57,027 nucleotides of DNA from assembly GCA_947588825.1 (NCBI GenBank), contig CANPZU010000015.1:1-57027 (forward strand), in the 5' to 3' direction. Positions 17,342 to 27,271 of the stretch are shown in pieces. Below the pieces are notes generated by a model. It was given only the letters and a program-made list of their open reading frames with translations. It had not been told where the DNA came from and ran no database searches. The translations under genes were made by a program, and so were the position numbers. Position 1 is the first letter of the stretch. Every line of letters starts with the position of its first letter. This DNA is from an uncultured Clostridia bacterium. GTDB taxonomy: Bacteria; Bacillota; Clostridia; Oscillospirales; CAG-272.

Positions 17342-17370
17342 ATTATACCATACTTTTTTTAAATTGTAAA
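17342..17370 (-). promoter_or_regulatory. promoter of the apgM-lepB/rbgA/rnhB/yraN/thrC operon
   Basis: Minus-strand TTTACA (17370-17365) and TATAAT (17347-17342), 17-bp spacer. The leader contains a GGGGAGAGCGCTTCCC-type small hairpin. It is divergent from the rplS promoter in the same 396-bp gap. Confidence 0.8.
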
Positions 17371-17539
17371 GGGCAATATAGCCAAATATGCGTCTTCTTT
17401 AAATAAAACTTTTGCCGTTTATGCTTTTTTATATACCGTGCGCCTTTTACGGACTTTTGGCCGATATTTGCGTTTTGACGGTCGGTTGTGTTTTTTTCTT
17501 TAAAATTTCTTCAAAAAGCAAAAAAAATTAAAAAAGTAC

Positions 17540-17568
17540 TTGCAAAACGAAAATGTTTGTGATACAAT
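17540..17568 (+). promoter_or_regulatory. promoter of rplS
   Basis: TTGCAA (17540-17545) and TACAAT (17563-17568) with a 17-bp spacer, about 100 nt before rplS. Confidence 0.75.
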
Positions 17569-17576
17569 ACGTGAAG

Positions 17577-17655
17577 TGCCGTGCGTCACACGGCTGAAGA
17601 ATTAATTTATGAACGGTCCTCTGCTATGCTCTGCACGAACGTTCGGTACAATAAT
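17577..17655 (+). promoter_or_regulatory. possible L19 leader RNA
   Basis: The rplS 5' leader can fold GAACG (17611-17615) with CGTTC (17640-17644), plus a small CCGTGCGTCACACGG hairpin. Firmicute rplS genes often have an autoregulatory L19 leader, but I match it only by position and base pairing. Confidence 0.35.
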
Positions 17656-17671
17656 AAGGAGGAAGCCGATT

Positions 17672-18013
17672 ATGGATCTGATAAAGGCTTTTACAAGTGA
17701 GCAGCTTAAGACGGACGTTCCGAAATTTGTTGTGGGCGATACCGTCAGAGTACACAACAAAATCAAAGAGGGTTCAAGGGAAAGAATCCAAATGTTCGAG
17801 GGTATCGTTATCGCAAAAAAAGGCGGCGGTATCTCCGAGTCTTTCACCGTAAGACGCGTTACCTACGGCGTGGGCGTCGAAAAGACGTTTCCCCTTCATT
17901 CGCCCAATGTCGCAAAGGTTGACGTTATCCGTTCGGGCAAGGTTCGCCGTGCGAAGCTTTATTATCTGCGCGGCAGGAGCGGAAAAGAAGCAAAGCTCAA
18001 AGAAATCATCTGA
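17672..18013 (+). CDS. rplS: 50S ribosomal protein L19
   Basis: 113 residues from ATG 17672, selected over a frame start at 17609 because AAGGAGG precedes it and L19 homology begins at [13 protein letters not shown]. Core motif [19 protein letters not shown] and C-terminal [17 protein letters not shown] are diagnostic. L19 sits at the subunit interface. In many relatives rplS is followed by lepB-rbgA-rnhB; here those genes lie divergently next to it. Confidence 0.98.
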   Translation: MDLIKAFTSEQLKTDVPKFVVGDTVRVHNKIKEGSRERIQMFEGIVIAKKGGGISESFTVRRVTYGVGVEKTFPLHSPNVAKVDVIRSGKVRRAKLYYLRGRSGKEAKLKEII

Positions 18014-18106
18014 GTTTTGCGCGATTTGACCTATTATTAATTTAATTTAATATTAAGTCTGTTAATTTCTGTTTTTGAATCATACTAAGGAAGAGGTGTA
18101 GGAATA

Positions 18107-18313
18107 ATGAAGGAAGGGATTCATCCCCAGTACAAAGAATGTACCATCAAGTGCGCGTGCGGTGCGGAGTTCAAAACTCGCTCCACAAAAGGCAATATAA
18201 CGGTTGAGATTTGCTCGAAATGTCATCCGTATTTTACGGGTAAGCAGAAGTTCGTCGACACGGGCGGACGTGTTGACAAGTTCAAGAAGCGTCTTGCCGG
18301 AGCACAGAAGTAA
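18107..18313 (+). CDS. rpmE: 50S ribosomal protein L31, zinc-binding type
   Basis: 68 residues with the four zinc-type cysteine positions (IKCACG and [11 protein letters not shown]) that mark the C+ form of L31, expressed when zinc is adequate. GGAAGAGG lies before the ATG. A strong terminator follows. Confidence 0.97.
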   Translation: MKEGIHPQYKECTIKCACGAEFKTRSTKGNITVEICSKCHPYFTGKQKFVDTGGRVDKFKKRLAGAQK

Positions 18314-18340
18314 TTTTACTTTTTGATATTGTTAAAGCAC

Positions 18341-18379
18341 AACGGGCTGCCGCGTTTTTGATGCGGTTGCCCGTTTTTG
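18341..18379 (+). terminator. terminator after rpmE
   Basis: AACGGGC-T-GCCGC pairs with GCGG-TT-GCCCGTT across a short loop (18341-18375), followed by TTTTTG. Confidence 0.88.
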
Positions 18380-18506
18380 CGCTTTGACGTACAAAATGCG
18401 ATATTCGCGATTTTTTTAAATACGCCGATGTCAAAAAAAGGACGTTCGGCGTAAAATCGGCCGTCAAAACAGCTTTGTCGGCCTGAGTTAGGAGGAAAAA
18501 ACATAT

Positions 18507-19901
18507 ATGGAACATGACAATATATTTGCATCAGGGGAGGAGTCCACTCTTGCGGTGCTTGTGTCTCTCATTACGCCCGAAATAAAAGAGCACGAGGCGC
18601 TTGTCAGCCTGGAGGAGCTTGAAAGGCTGCTTGAAACGGCGGGGGGCAAGCTTTTTGCAACCGTCGTGCAGCAAAGAAGTTTGCCGGACGGCAAGACCTA
18701 TGTGGGCAAGGGAAAGCTTTGCGAGATAGCTTCGCTCTGTCATGACAACGGCATAACTCTCGTGGTGTTTGACTGCGAGCTTTCTCCGGCGCAAATAAAG
18801 AATATAGAAGACGGAATAAGAGCCGAGTTTGAGGAGGACGAGTCGTTTGATGTTCGGGTCATAGACCGCAGTATGCTCATTCTCGATATTTTCGCCCTGC
18901 ATGCCGCAAGCGCCGAGGGCAAGCTTCAGGTGGAGCTTGCGCAGATAAAATATACTCTCCCGCGTCTTATGGGAAAGGGAAAGGATATGTCAAGACTGGG
19001 AGGCGGTATAGGAACACGCGGCCCCGGCGAAAGCAAGCTTGAAAATGACAGAAGACAGCTTCGCCGGCGCATTGAGAGTCTTGAAAGGCAAATAGCCGAG
19101 CTTGAGAGAGCGAGAAAGGTACAAAGGTCAAAAAGAGACAGGTCCGGAATTACCAAGGTCGCAATAGTCGGATACACCAACGCCGGCAAATCGACTCTGC
19201 TCAACTGCCTTACCGATGCGGGCATTTTGGCGCAAGACAAGCTTTTTGCGACGCTGGATCCCACGACAAGACTTTACAAGCTCCCCAGCGGCAGGGAAAT
19301 ACTGCTTACCGACACCGTCGGGTTTATAAGGAGGCTGCCGCACCATCTTGTGAGCGCTTTCAAAAGCACGCTCGACGAGCTTCGTTACGCGGACGCCGTT
19401 ATAATAGTAATAGATGCTTCCGACCCCGAAGCGGAGGCGCAGCTTGAGGTGACCGAAAAGCTTATATTTGATTTGGGAGCTTCGGGCAAGCCAACGATTT
19501 ATGTTATGAACAAATGCGATATTTGCGATAAGAGCAGCGTTTTGACATTCATCAACCTGAGAAATTCCCATGACGAGATAATACCCGTATCCGCCCTGAA
19601 CAAAAGCAATATAAGCGCGCTTATACAGGCGCTTGAAAAGCTCGCTCTGAACGGAAAGAGCATTAATATTTTCATGCTCGATCCAAACGATTGCAAGACA
19701 TTGGCTTTTCTCTACAAAAACGCCACCGTTGAAAACGTCGAGTATACCGACAACTGTGTTGCAGTGGCTGCGGTGGTAGATGAAAAGACGCTTATGCAGG
19801 TCAGAAAAATGCTGTCACAAAGCAAAAACGGCGAGGAAAAAAAGCAAAATGACGATCAAGGTTCATCCAATGAAGATTCAGATAAAGGGAAAAACGGTTA
19901 G
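18507..19901 (+). CDS. hflX: GTPase HflX
   Basis: 464 residues. The N-terminal HflX domain contains YVGKGKLCEIAS, then a glycine-rich linker (GGGIGTRGPGESKLENDRRQ) and coiled region. The G domain has G1 GYTNAGKST, G3 DTVGFI and G4 MNKCD. HflX splits stalled or hibernating 70S ribosomes. AGGAGG precedes the ATG. The charged low-complexity tail (about 440-464) overlaps nothing; yigZ begins 3 bp after the stop. Confidence 0.97.
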   Translation: MEHDNIFASGEESTLAVLVSLITPEIKEHEALVSLEELERLLETAGGKLFATVVQQRSLPDGKTYVGKGKLCEIASLCHDNGITLVVFDCELSPAQIKNIEDGIRAEFEEDESFDVRVIDRSMLILDIFALHAASAEGKLQVELAQIKYTLPRLMGKGKDMSRLGGGIGTRGPGESKLENDRRQLRRRIESLERQIAELERARKVQRSKRDRSGITKVAIVGYTNAGKSTLLNCLTDAGILAQDKLFATLDPTTRLYKLPSGREILLTDTVGFIRRLPHHLVSAFKSTLDELRYADAVIIVIDASDPEAEAQLEVTEKLIFDLGASGKPTIYVMNKCDICDKSSVLTFINLRNSHDEIIPVSALNKSNISALIQALEKLALNGKSINIFMLDPNDCKTLAFLYKNATVENVEYTDNCVAVAAVVDEKTLMQVRKMLSQSKNGEEKKQNDDQGSSNEDSDKGKNG

Positions 19902-19904
19902 GCC

Positions 19905-20531
19905 ATGGATGAACTTTATATCACTCTCGGAAAAAAAGAGGGTAGGGGCTCGATTGTAGAAAAAAGAAGCGAGTTTATCGGATATGCGGCTCATGTTGAA
20001 AACGAGAAAGAGGCGCTTGAGTTTATATCTCAAATAAAACACCGACACGGCGACGCCAAGCATAATGTATACGCTTATATGCTGAAAAATAACAACATAT
20101 CAAGATACAGCGACGACGGCGAGCCTCAGGGAAGCGCGGGAATTCCCGTGCTTGAAATAATAAAAAAAGGCGGATTTACCGACGCCGCCATAGTCGTTAC
20201 AAGATATTTCGGCGGCGTTCTGCTCGGTGTCGGGGGCTTGTCGAGGGCATACGGTACGGCGGCAAGGCTTGCCGCTGAGGACGCGGGAATCGTAAAATAC
20301 GAGCTGTTTGCAATTCTTAAATTCAGCTGCGACTATAAGCAATATCCGAAGATATTAAAAGAGATTACAAAGTTTTCGGCAAAGGCAGATCCGCCGCGGT
20401 TCGAGGAGGACGTGCATATAAGGCTCGCGCTTTTGCAAAAGCTTGTAAATCCGTTTTGCGAAAGGCTTTCCGAGCTTACGGGCGGAAAAATAAAAATAGA
20501 AAATGAAGGATTTTGTTATAACACAAGGTGA
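19905..20531 (+). CDS. yigZ: YigZ/IMPACT family protein
   Basis: 208 residues with the UPF0029 N-terminal domain: KRSEFIGYAAHVENEKEA, RYSDDGEPQGSAGIPVLEII, VVTRYFGGVLLGVGGLSRAY. A shorter C-terminal DUF1949-like ferredoxin fold follows. Homologues relate to the eukaryotic translation regulator IMPACT; the bacterial role is not settled. Three bp separate it from hflX, so coupling is likely. Confidence 0.94.
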   Translation: MDELYITLGKKEGRGSIVEKRSEFIGYAAHVENEKEALEFISQIKHRHGDAKHNVYAYMLKNNNISRYSDDGEPQGSAGIPVLEIIKKGGFTDAAIVVTRYFGGVLLGVGGLSRAYGTAARLAAEDAGIVKYELFAILKFSCDYKQYPKILKEITKFSAKADPPRFEEDVHIRLALLQKLVNPFCERLSELTGGKIKIENEGFCYNTR

Positions 20532-20545
20532 TATTTGCGATATTT

Positions 20546-20567
20546 TGTAAAAAACCTGTTTTTTACA
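20546..20567 (+). terminator. AT-rich hairpin after yigZ
   Basis: TGTAAAAAAC (20546-20555) pairs perfectly with GTTTTTTACA (20558-20567) across a two-base loop. It is probably a terminator for hflX-yigZ, but the stem is weak and the tail short. Confidence 0.5.
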
Positions 20568-20666
20568 GATTATATTTGAAACAAAAAAAGGGTTTTTCAA
20601 AAAAAATGCGTATATTATATGTGGATGATAAAATGCAAAAAAGTCGGCGATCGGAGGTGGGCTTGT

Positions 20667-21680
20667 ATGCAGTCGGTAAGAGAGATGATCGAGGAGCGTG
20701 AAAAGCAGACGCTTTCCTGTGCTGCGTGTCTTTCAAGCCGCACAAAAGGCAGGCAAAAGGAACTTTCAAAGGATGACATGCGCACCGAATTTCAGCGTGA
20801 CCGAGACAGAATAACTCACTGTAAATCATTTCGCCGCCTCATGCATAAAACGCAGGTTTTCCTTTCGCCCGAGCACGATCACTACCGCACAAGGCTGACC
20901 CACACTCTTGAAGTTACGCAGATAGCGCGAACCATCTCAAGGTCGCTTTGTCTTAACGAGGATCTCACCGAGGCGATAGCTCTCGGGCACGATCTCGGGC
21001 ACACACCCTTCGGACATGCCGGCGAGCGCACGTTCCAAAAGCTATACGACAGGAATTTTACGCACTGCAAGCAGTCTCTTCGTGTTGTGGACAAGCTTGA
21101 GAACCTTAACCTTACATATGAGGTCCGCAACGGCATACTCTGCCATGCGGGGGATGATATGGCGGACACTCTTGAAGGAGTGGTCGTCAAATTCGCCGAT
21201 AGGATCGCATATATAAATCATGATATCGACGACGCCTGCCGGGCCGGCATTCTGAAAATAGACGATATTCCCGCAAAGCTGCGCGCAATCCTCGGGCAAA
21301 CGCACGGCGAAAGGATAAACACAATGGTGGTTTCGGTTGTCAGGGCCACGTCTGAAAACGGACTTAAGTATGTCGCTATGGAGGAGGAAATAAAGGAAGC
21401 CACCGACAAGCTGCGCCAATTCCTTTTTGAAAATGTTTACACCAATCCCGAGGCAAAGGGAGAGGAAGGAAAAGCGTGCGATATGCTTGAGCATATGTAC
21501 GGATATTTTATTAAAAATCCGAATATGATTACCGAAGACCTTTTTCACATAGTGGAAGAAGAAGGAATCGAGCGCGCGGTTGTGGACTATATTTCCGGCA
21601 TGACAGACCGATACGCGATAAACAAATACAAACAGCTATTCATTCCGCGTGTTTGGGGAATAGATACGGAGGAGACTTGA
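20667..21680 (+). CDS. dgt: dNTP triphosphohydrolase (Dgt-like HD protein)
   Basis: 337 residues from ATG 20667, preceded by CGGAGG; an in-frame ATG at 20619 has no ribosome site. HD-superfamily metal ligands are in RLTHTLEVTQIA, LGHDLGHTPFGHAGE and FADRIAYINHDIDD. It hydrolyses dGTP or other dNTPs to nucleoside and triphosphate. It is placed 3 bp before dnaG, so it belongs to the dnaG-rpoD unit, a usual order in Clostridia. Confidence 0.95.
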   Translation: MQSVREMIEEREKQTLSCAACLSSRTKGRQKELSKDDMRTEFQRDRDRITHCKSFRRLMHKTQVFLSPEHDHYRTRLTHTLEVTQIARTISRSLCLNEDLTEAIALGHDLGHTPFGHAGERTFQKLYDRNFTHCKQSLRVVDKLENLNLTYEVRNGILCHAGDDMADTLEGVVVKFADRIAYINHDIDDACRAGILKIDDIPAKLRAILGQTHGERINTMVVSVVRATSENGLKYVAMEEEIKEATDKLRQFLFENVYTNPEAKGEEGKACDMLEHMYGYFIKNPNMITEDLFHIVEEEGIERAVVDYISGMTDRYAINKYKQLFIPRVWGIDTEET

Positions 21681-21683
21681 TAA

Positions 21684-23426
21684 TTGGCGTTTATTAACAG
21701 CAGTGTTGTTGAGGATATAAAGCTGCGAAACGACATAGAACAGGTGGTATCGGGTTACGTAAACCTCAAACGGGCAGGTTCAAACATGGTTGGCCTTTGC
21801 CCTTTTCACAGCGAAAAAACTCCTTCCTTCACAGTTTATACTTCAGAGCAGAGCTTTTACTGCTTCGGATGCGGAGCCGGAGGGGACGTTATAACTTTTA
21901 TCCGAAAAATAGAAAACCTCGATTATCCTTCGGCCGTTGAATTTCTCGCAAGGCGTGCAGGCATCGCTTTGGAGCTTGACAGAAACGCCGATAAGGATTC
22001 AAACAGACGGCGGCGCGTTCTTGAAATGAACAGGGAAACGGCAAAATTTTATCACCGGGCGCTGTTTGCTCCCGAGGGCAGGAAAGGTCTTGACTATCTT
22101 TTGGGGCGCGGTCTTACAATGCCGATAATAAAAATTTTCGGCTTGGGCTTTGCTCCCGACTCCTTTTCCGCCTTAACGACGCATTTAAGATCGAAGGGGT
22201 ATACCGATTCGGAAATGTCGAGCGCTTTTCTCTGCGGTATAAGCCAAAAGAGCGGTAAGGCTTACGATTATTTTCGAAACAGGGTTATGTTCCCGATAAT
22301 CTCGGTAACGGGCGATGTTATCGCTTTCGGCGGAAGGGTGATGGACGATTCAAAGCCGAAATATTTGAATTCCTCCGATACTCCCGCGTTTAAAAAAAGC
22401 CGAAACCTCTTTGCTCTCAATTACGCTAAGTCGGCGTGCTCTGAGCGGCTTATTTTATGCGAGGGGTATATGGATGTCATAGCTTTGCACATGGCGGGTT
22501 TTAAGAACGCGGTGGCGACTCTCGGCACGGCCATAACAGCAGAGCAGGCAAGGATAATAAAAAGATACACGAAATCCGTGATAATATGCTATGACGCGGA
22601 TGAGGCGGGTCAGAACGCCGCTCACAAGGCTTTTCGGCTGCTTGGAGAGGCGGGACTTGAATGCAAGATAATAAAAGTCGAGGACGCCAAAGACCCGGAC
22701 GAATACATAAAGAAATTCGGAGCCGATGCATTTGCGAATCTGCTGACAAAAAGCAGAAGCGAATTTGATTTTCGCCTTGATTCCATTATGGCAAACGAAG
22801 ATTCAAGTACGGGCGACGGTAAGATAAAGATCCTTACCAAGGCGGTACAGCTTATTTCCGAATTTTCCGGCGCCTCACAAAGAGAAGTTTACATTCACAA
22901 AGTGGCAAATATGCTTTCTCTTTCTCCTGAGGCGATAAGGCACGACGTTGAAGAAAATATATCCAAAATGAAAGTCCGACAAAAAAAGGACGAGTTCAGA
23001 AAGCTTATGACTTCATCCGAAGGGTACGGGGACAGGATAAATCCCGACGTCGCCCGAAATCCGAGGGCGGCAAAGGCGGAGGAAGCAATACTCGGTATAC
23101 TTTTGCTCCACCCGGAATACATGCCGCAGATGATTGCAAAAGGAAAGCTTCCCAATCCTTCCGACTTTTTTACGGAGTTCGGCAAAAAGGTGTTTTCTCT
23201 TATGCTTGATCTTTCGACCGACGGCTTTAACGAGTCGATGCTCGGCGAGTCGCTGACTCCCGACGAGATGAGCCGATTGGAGAAAATCAAGATGAGCCGC
23301 AGGCAGGTTGGTACAAATACCACAGAAATTCTGCTTGACTGCATAAAGACGCTTGTTGACGCTCAAAGAAAAAACAACCGTGATATTGCGGATATAATCG
23401 AGGAAAAACGATCGCGGAATAATTAA
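21684..23426 (+). CDS. dnaG: DNA primase
   Basis: 580 residues from a TTG start with GGAGGAG upstream. The CHC2 zinc finger (CPFHSEKTPSFTVY, FYCFGCGAGGDVI) is at the N terminus. The TOPRIM core includes LILCEGYMDVIALH and YDADEAGQNAA, and a DnaB-interaction region closes the protein. It makes RNA primers for replication. Follows dgt by 3 bp and precedes rpoD by 58 bp: the macromolecular synthesis operon. Confidence 0.98.
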   Translation: MAFINSSVVEDIKLRNDIEQVVSGYVNLKRAGSNMVGLCPFHSEKTPSFTVYTSEQSFYCFGCGAGGDVITFIRKIENLDYPSAVEFLARRAGIALELDRNADKDSNRRRRVLEMNRETAKFYHRALFAPEGRKGLDYLLGRGLTMPIIKIFGLGFAPDSFSALTTHLRSKGYTDSEMSSAFLCGISQKSGKAYDYFRNRVMFPIISVTGDVIAFGGRVMDDSKPKYLNSSDTPAFKKSRNLFALNYAKSACSERLILCEGYMDVIALHMAGFKNAVATLGTAITAEQARIIKRYTKSVIICYDADEAGQNAAHKAFRLLGEAGLECKIIKVEDAKDPDEYIKKFGADAFANLLTKSRSEFDFRLDSIMANEDSSTGDGKIKILTKAVQLISEFSGASQREVYIHKVANMLSLSPEAIRHDVEENISKMKVRQKKDEFRKLMTSSEGYGDRINPDVARNPRAAKAEEAILGILLLHPEYMPQMIAKGKLPNPSDFFTEFGKKVFSLMLDLSTDGFNESMLGESLTPDEMSRLEKIKMSRRQVGTNTTEILLDCIKTLVDAQRKNNRDIADIIEEKRSRNN

Positions 23427-23484
23427 AAACAACGACACGAAAAATCAGCTTATAAGCACCAAACAGCAAAGCGGAGGAATATAA

Positions 23485-24681
23485 ATGAGACTTGACGAAA
23501 GTATACTCAGCGAGGACAAAAAGAACGGACTCAGCGGACTTATCGAAAGAGGAAAATCACAGGGCAGCCTTTCAAGCAGCGAAATAATGGAGGCCTTTGA
23601 AAACGAGGATTTTGATCTCGAACAAATGGAGAGGATATACGAGACTCTCGAAGGTATGGATATCGAGATCACCGAGTACATGCAAAATGACGCCGAGGAG
23701 ATAGAAAACGAGCTCGGAAGGCTGACCAGCGCCGAGGAAATGGAAAAAATGCTCACTCAGGAGGGCCTTGCGGTCGACGACCCGGTGCGCATGTATTTAA
23801 AGGAAATAGGAAAGGTGAATCTGCTCGACAGCGACAGAGAAATGGAGCTTGCGGGCGTGATGTACGAAGGATTTCAGGCGGCCGAACTTCTTAAGAACCC
23901 GGAAGGGCTTGATAGTGAGTATATTGAAACTCTAAAGCAGACCGCCAAAAAAGGCGAGCTTGCAAGAAACGAGCTTGTCGAGGCAAATTTGCGCCTTGTT
24001 GTCAGCATAGCAAAACGTCACTCGGGCAAGGGACTTTCTTTTCTTGATTTGATACAGGAAGGAAATCTCGGCCTTCTGAAGGCGGTCGAAAAATTTGATT
24101 ACCGCAAGGGTTATAAATTTTCCACCTACGCAACATGGTGGATAAGACAGGCGATAACAAGGGCGATAGCCGATCAGGCAAGGACGATAAGGATACCGGT
24201 TCACATGGTTGAGACAATACACAAGGTATCGCGCGTGTCACGAAAGCTCTTGCAGCAGTACGGACACGAGGCGAGCGTTGAGGAAATAGCCGAGGAGATG
24301 AATATTCCGCCCGACAAGGTGCGTGAAATAATGAAGATCGCGCTTGACCCGGTTTCACTTGAAATGCCGATAGGCGAGGAGGAGGACAGCCACCTTGGCG
24401 ACTTTATTCAGGACGAGGATTCTCCCGCCCCCTCGGACGCGGTTTCTCAGACCATGCTGCGCGAACAGCTTTTGGAAGTGCTCCATACCCTGACCCCGCG
24501 CGAGGAGCAGGTGCTCATGCTCAGATTCGGCCTTAAGGACGGCAGAATGAGAACGCTTGAGGAGGTTGGCAAGGTGTTTGACATCACAAGAGAGCGCATA
24601 CGCCAAATCGAGGCCAAGGCGCTTAGAAAGCTCAGACATCCGAGCCGTTCAAAACGTCTTAAGGATTACCTTGATCCGTGA
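23485..24681 (+). CDS. rpoD: primary RNA polymerase sigma factor (RpoD/SigA)
   Basis: 398 residues. Region 1.1-like acidic N terminus ([17 protein letters not shown]), region 1.2 [13 protein letters not shown], region 2 [12 protein letters not shown]...[15 protein letters not shown] and [14 protein letters not shown], region 3, then region 4 [15 protein letters not shown] and the helix-turn-helix [21 protein letters not shown] precedes the ATG. The housekeeping sigma matches the TTGACA-17-TATAAT promoters across the window. Confidence 0.98.
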   Translation: MRLDESILSEDKKNGLSGLIERGKSQGSLSSSEIMEAFENEDFDLEQMERIYETLEGMDIEITEYMQNDAEEIENELGRLTSAEEMEKMLTQEGLAVDDPVRMYLKEIGKVNLLDSDREMELAGVMYEGFQAAELLKNPEGLDSEYIETLKQTAKKGELARNELVEANLRLVVSIAKRHSGKGLSFLDLIQEGNLGLLKAVEKFDYRKGYKFSTYATWWIRQAITRAIADQARTIRIPVHMVETIHKVSRVSRKLLQQYGHEASVEEIAEEMNIPPDKVREIMKIALDPVSLEMPIGEEEDSHLGDFIQDEDSPAPSDAVSQTMLREQLLEVLHTLTPREEQVLMLRFGLKDGRMRTLEEVGKVFDITRERIRQIEAKALRKLRHPSRSKRLKDYLDP

Positions 24682-24887
24682 CCGTTTATGTTTATAATGT
24701 AATGTCGAAAAATTGTCAGTATATACGAAAATTCTTTTGATTTTTTGTATATGTTGACGGAACAGTTGTAAAAAACGCATAAAAACAGCATACGATTATT
24801 GTTTAATTTGAATTGCAAGCTTTTGCGTTCGATGAACAAGCTGTAAATTATGCGTCTATGTATTTTCCCTTATTTTATAATTACATC
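24682..24887. other. gene-free gap after rpoD
   Basis: No gene is visible. An imperfect inverted repeat around 24716-24759 (GTCAgTATATAC against GTATATgTTGAC) may end the rpoD message, but it has no clean T tract. Confidence 0.4.
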
Positions 24888-24916
24888 TTGACATTTTCGT
24901 TTTTTTGTTGTAAAAT
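24888..24916 (+). promoter_or_regulatory. promoter of the 581-residue lipoprotein gene
   Basis: TTGACA (24888-24893) and TAAAAT (24911-24916) with a 17-bp spacer, about 60 bp before the gene. Confidence 0.85.
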
Positions 24917-24982
24917 AACAGTGTTTATAATAATCTAAGCGGCGGCTTATAAACGTTCGCTTTTGAACCAAGGAGGATTTGC

Positions 24983-26728
24983 ATGAAAAAAAGACTTTTG
25001 AGCTTGTTTTTATGCCTCACAATGCTTGTTTCCCTGTTTGCGTTGACCGCTTGCGGCGGCGGCGGAAACGTGGCTCAGTCAAGCACTTTCGTACCTATGA
25101 CCATCACTTTGACACTGATGACGAATGAGGAAACTACTCCCGAGGGTGTGCAGGCAGTTCAGGATGCTATCAATAACGTTACCGAAAGGACATTCAACAC
25201 CCATATAGTTCTTCAATTGTATTCTGAGGAGGAATATACATCGGTCGTTCAGGAAAAGCTTGCCGCAAGAGCAGCTGATAAAGAAGCGGGTGTCACGAGG
25301 TCCTCTGCGGGCAAGGACAGCGATGTTATTGTCAACGAATACGGCAGAGAAATCACGGTATATCCTGATCCGTATCCCAACCAAATCGACATATTCCTGG
25401 TTGGCGACTATAACGAGCTTTTCACCTATTACCAAAACGAGCAGATTGCCGATTTGTCCGAGGCGTTCAACTCCTCTTCGGGAAATGCGGTACTTCTCAA
25501 TAAGTACACTTCTCAGAGTCTTATGAATCTCGGCAAAATCAACGATACCCAATATGCCATTCCTTCCAACTCTCTTTACGGAGAGTACGAATATCTTCTT
25601 ATCAACAAGGAGCTCTTCCTTAAATACAATTATGATATTGACCTTGTCACCGATCTCAACTCGATAGGTCAGTACCTTGTGGATCTCGCCAACTACGAAA
25701 AGGACGTCATTCCCCTTTACAATATCAATGAAATGGGACTTGAAAGCCTCACCGGCAGACCTTCCGTCGTTGCAAGCTACATAACCGAGGGAGCCGTTAT
25801 TGACGAGGAGACCGCTTTCGCACCCTCTAACATTTTGATGCTTGAGGATATCAGAACGATTCTTACAACGATTAACTCGTTCGCTTCCATAAACGGCGAT
25901 TATCCCATATACACGAAGACCGTCGATTTTGACAAAAAATTTGGGGCGGCATATATCACCGGTACGAGCGAGCTTCCCGAGGAATACGAGGATGAGTACT
26001 ATGTGGTTCGCCACAGAGGACCGATAGCGGAGACTTCCGAGGTTTACGCTTCGATGTTTGCCGTGAGCTCTTACACCTCCGAGGTCGATCGATGCACCGA
26101 AATAATCAATATGATTAATACCAACCCCGAAATCAGGAACATGCTCCTTTACGGCGTTGAGAACGTTACTTACACTCGCGACGAGAACGGCATGGTGACA
26201 AGAGTCTCCACCCCTGTAGAGGACGAAAACGGAAACAACACCGGCGCATACTACACATATTCCATGGATATGTATAAGACGGGCAACCTCTTCCTCGTAT
26301 GGCAGAACACCGATATGACAGAGGAAGAACTGCTCTACTCGGCAAACGATTGGGAGCTTGCAAAGAATGCGTCAAGAGAAGCTCACTTTTCTCCCAACAT
26401 CGGGTTTTCTCTTAAGTACGATACCGTGAATACATACAACCCGGAGATCCAAAACGGAATCACCGTTAAGGAGGCCGCACTCCAACTTGAGCTGCTGTAT
26501 GACGAGTTGTGGGTCAAGATGAGAGAGTTTGGCAGCGCGGTCGATACAAGCACCGGCGACATTGCCGATATAGGCGCGTTCCTTACCACAATCGAAAGAT
26601 GGCTGACAAACAATCAGTACGTTATATACGGTGTGTCTAACAGAACGACCGACGTCTATGCGTTTAATAAGCAATATCGCGACTGGTACACCAATAAGGT
26701 TTATCCCGACGGAATGCCGGAAGCATAA
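24983..26728 (+). CDS. extracellular solute-binding lipoprotein
   Basis: 581 residues with a lipoprotein signal (lipobox LTAC, Cys about 24) followed by a GGGG linker. The mature part has the two-lobe layout of large extracellular family 1 sugar-binding proteins: a first strand ITLTLMTNEETT, then IDIFLVGDYNELFTYYQNEQIADLSEAFN and YAIPSNSLYGEYEYLLINKELFLKYN. These capture oligosaccharides for ABC importers. No permease or ATPase gene adjoins it; it stands alone with its own promoter and terminator. Ligand unknown. Its base composition resembles its neighbours. Confidence 0.82.
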   Translation: MKKRLLSLFLCLTMLVSLFALTACGGGGNVAQSSTFVPMTITLTLMTNEETTPEGVQAVQDAINNVTERTFNTHIVLQLYSEEEYTSVVQEKLAARAADKEAGVTRSSAGKDSDVIVNEYGREITVYPDPYPNQIDIFLVGDYNELFTYYQNEQIADLSEAFNSSSGNAVLLNKYTSQSLMNLGKINDTQYAIPSNSLYGEYEYLLINKELFLKYNYDIDLVTDLNSIGQYLVDLANYEKDVIPLYNINEMGLESLTGRPSVVASYITEGAVIDEETAFAPSNILMLEDIRTILTTINSFASINGDYPIYTKTVDFDKKFGAAYITGTSELPEEYEDEYYVVRHRGPIAETSEVYASMFAVSSYTSEVDRCTEIINMINTNPEIRNMLLYGVENVTYTRDENGMVTRVSTPVEDENGNNTGAYYTYSMDMYKTGNLFLVWQNTDMTEEELLYSANDWELAKNASREAHFSPNIGFSLKYDTVNTYNPEIQNGITVKEAALQLELLYDELWVKMREFGSAVDTSTGDIADIGAFLTTIERWLTNNQYVIYGVSNRTTDVYAFNKQYRDWYTNKVYPDGMPEA

Positions 26729-26764
26729 TTCCTTTTTAAAGATTTAAAAGATTTAAATAAATAT

Positions 26765-26800
26765 CGGGGCTGACGCAGTTTTTGCGTCAGCCCCGTTGGA
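26765..26800 (+). terminator. terminator after the lipoprotein gene
   Basis: CGGGGCTGACGCA (26765-26777) pairs with TGCGTCAGCCCCG (26783-26795). The T run after it is weak, but the 13-bp stem is perfect. Confidence 0.75.
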
Positions 26801-27130
26801 GCGTTATATTGCGGGATTTTTTGCGAGATCTTTTATTTTGCGGTTTGGATTTTTAAAAAGAAAAAGACGGAGGAAAACAGACTTATAGATTCTGTTTGAA
26901 AGCCGCGGCGGCTTCAAGTCGATCCTTTAAAGTGTCCAAACGTCTTGACAGGCACGGCGTTTTTATTATTTTATTCGGATTTTTTAATCATATGCAAAAC
27001 AAAACGTTCCCTCAAGTCCTTTTTGTTTGGTCAAATAGCTGAAATAAACATAAAAAATTACTGTAATATTGGTACATACAAAGGCATGTTTTTGTGCAAA
27101 ATGTAGAATATTACTCATATAATAAACAAT
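26801..27130. other. gene-free gap upstream of rpsL
   Basis: About 330 bp of AT-rich sequence with no convincing gene or leader; only a short GCCGCGGCGGC hairpin near 26903 is evident. Confidence 0.5.
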
Positions 27131-27132
27131 AC

Positions 27133-27161
27133 TTGACAATTCAAAACGACGGTGGTATAAT
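27133..27161 (+). promoter_or_regulatory. strong promoter of rpsL-rpsG-fusA-tuf
   Basis: Perfect TTGACA (27133-27138) and TATAAT (27156-27161), 17-bp spacer. The roughly 100-nt leader to rpsL has two small hairpins (CTTAATGTGATTAAG and GTCCTTTTGGAC) that could be regulatory. Confidence 0.92.
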
Positions 27162-27271
27162 AATTTAGTCTTAATGTGATTAAGTCTGTCCTTTTGGACG
27201 GCATCGGCCGCATATCACAGTCGGACAAAGCGATAAACAGCGTAAAATCAGCAAGAATAGGAGGTGCAATA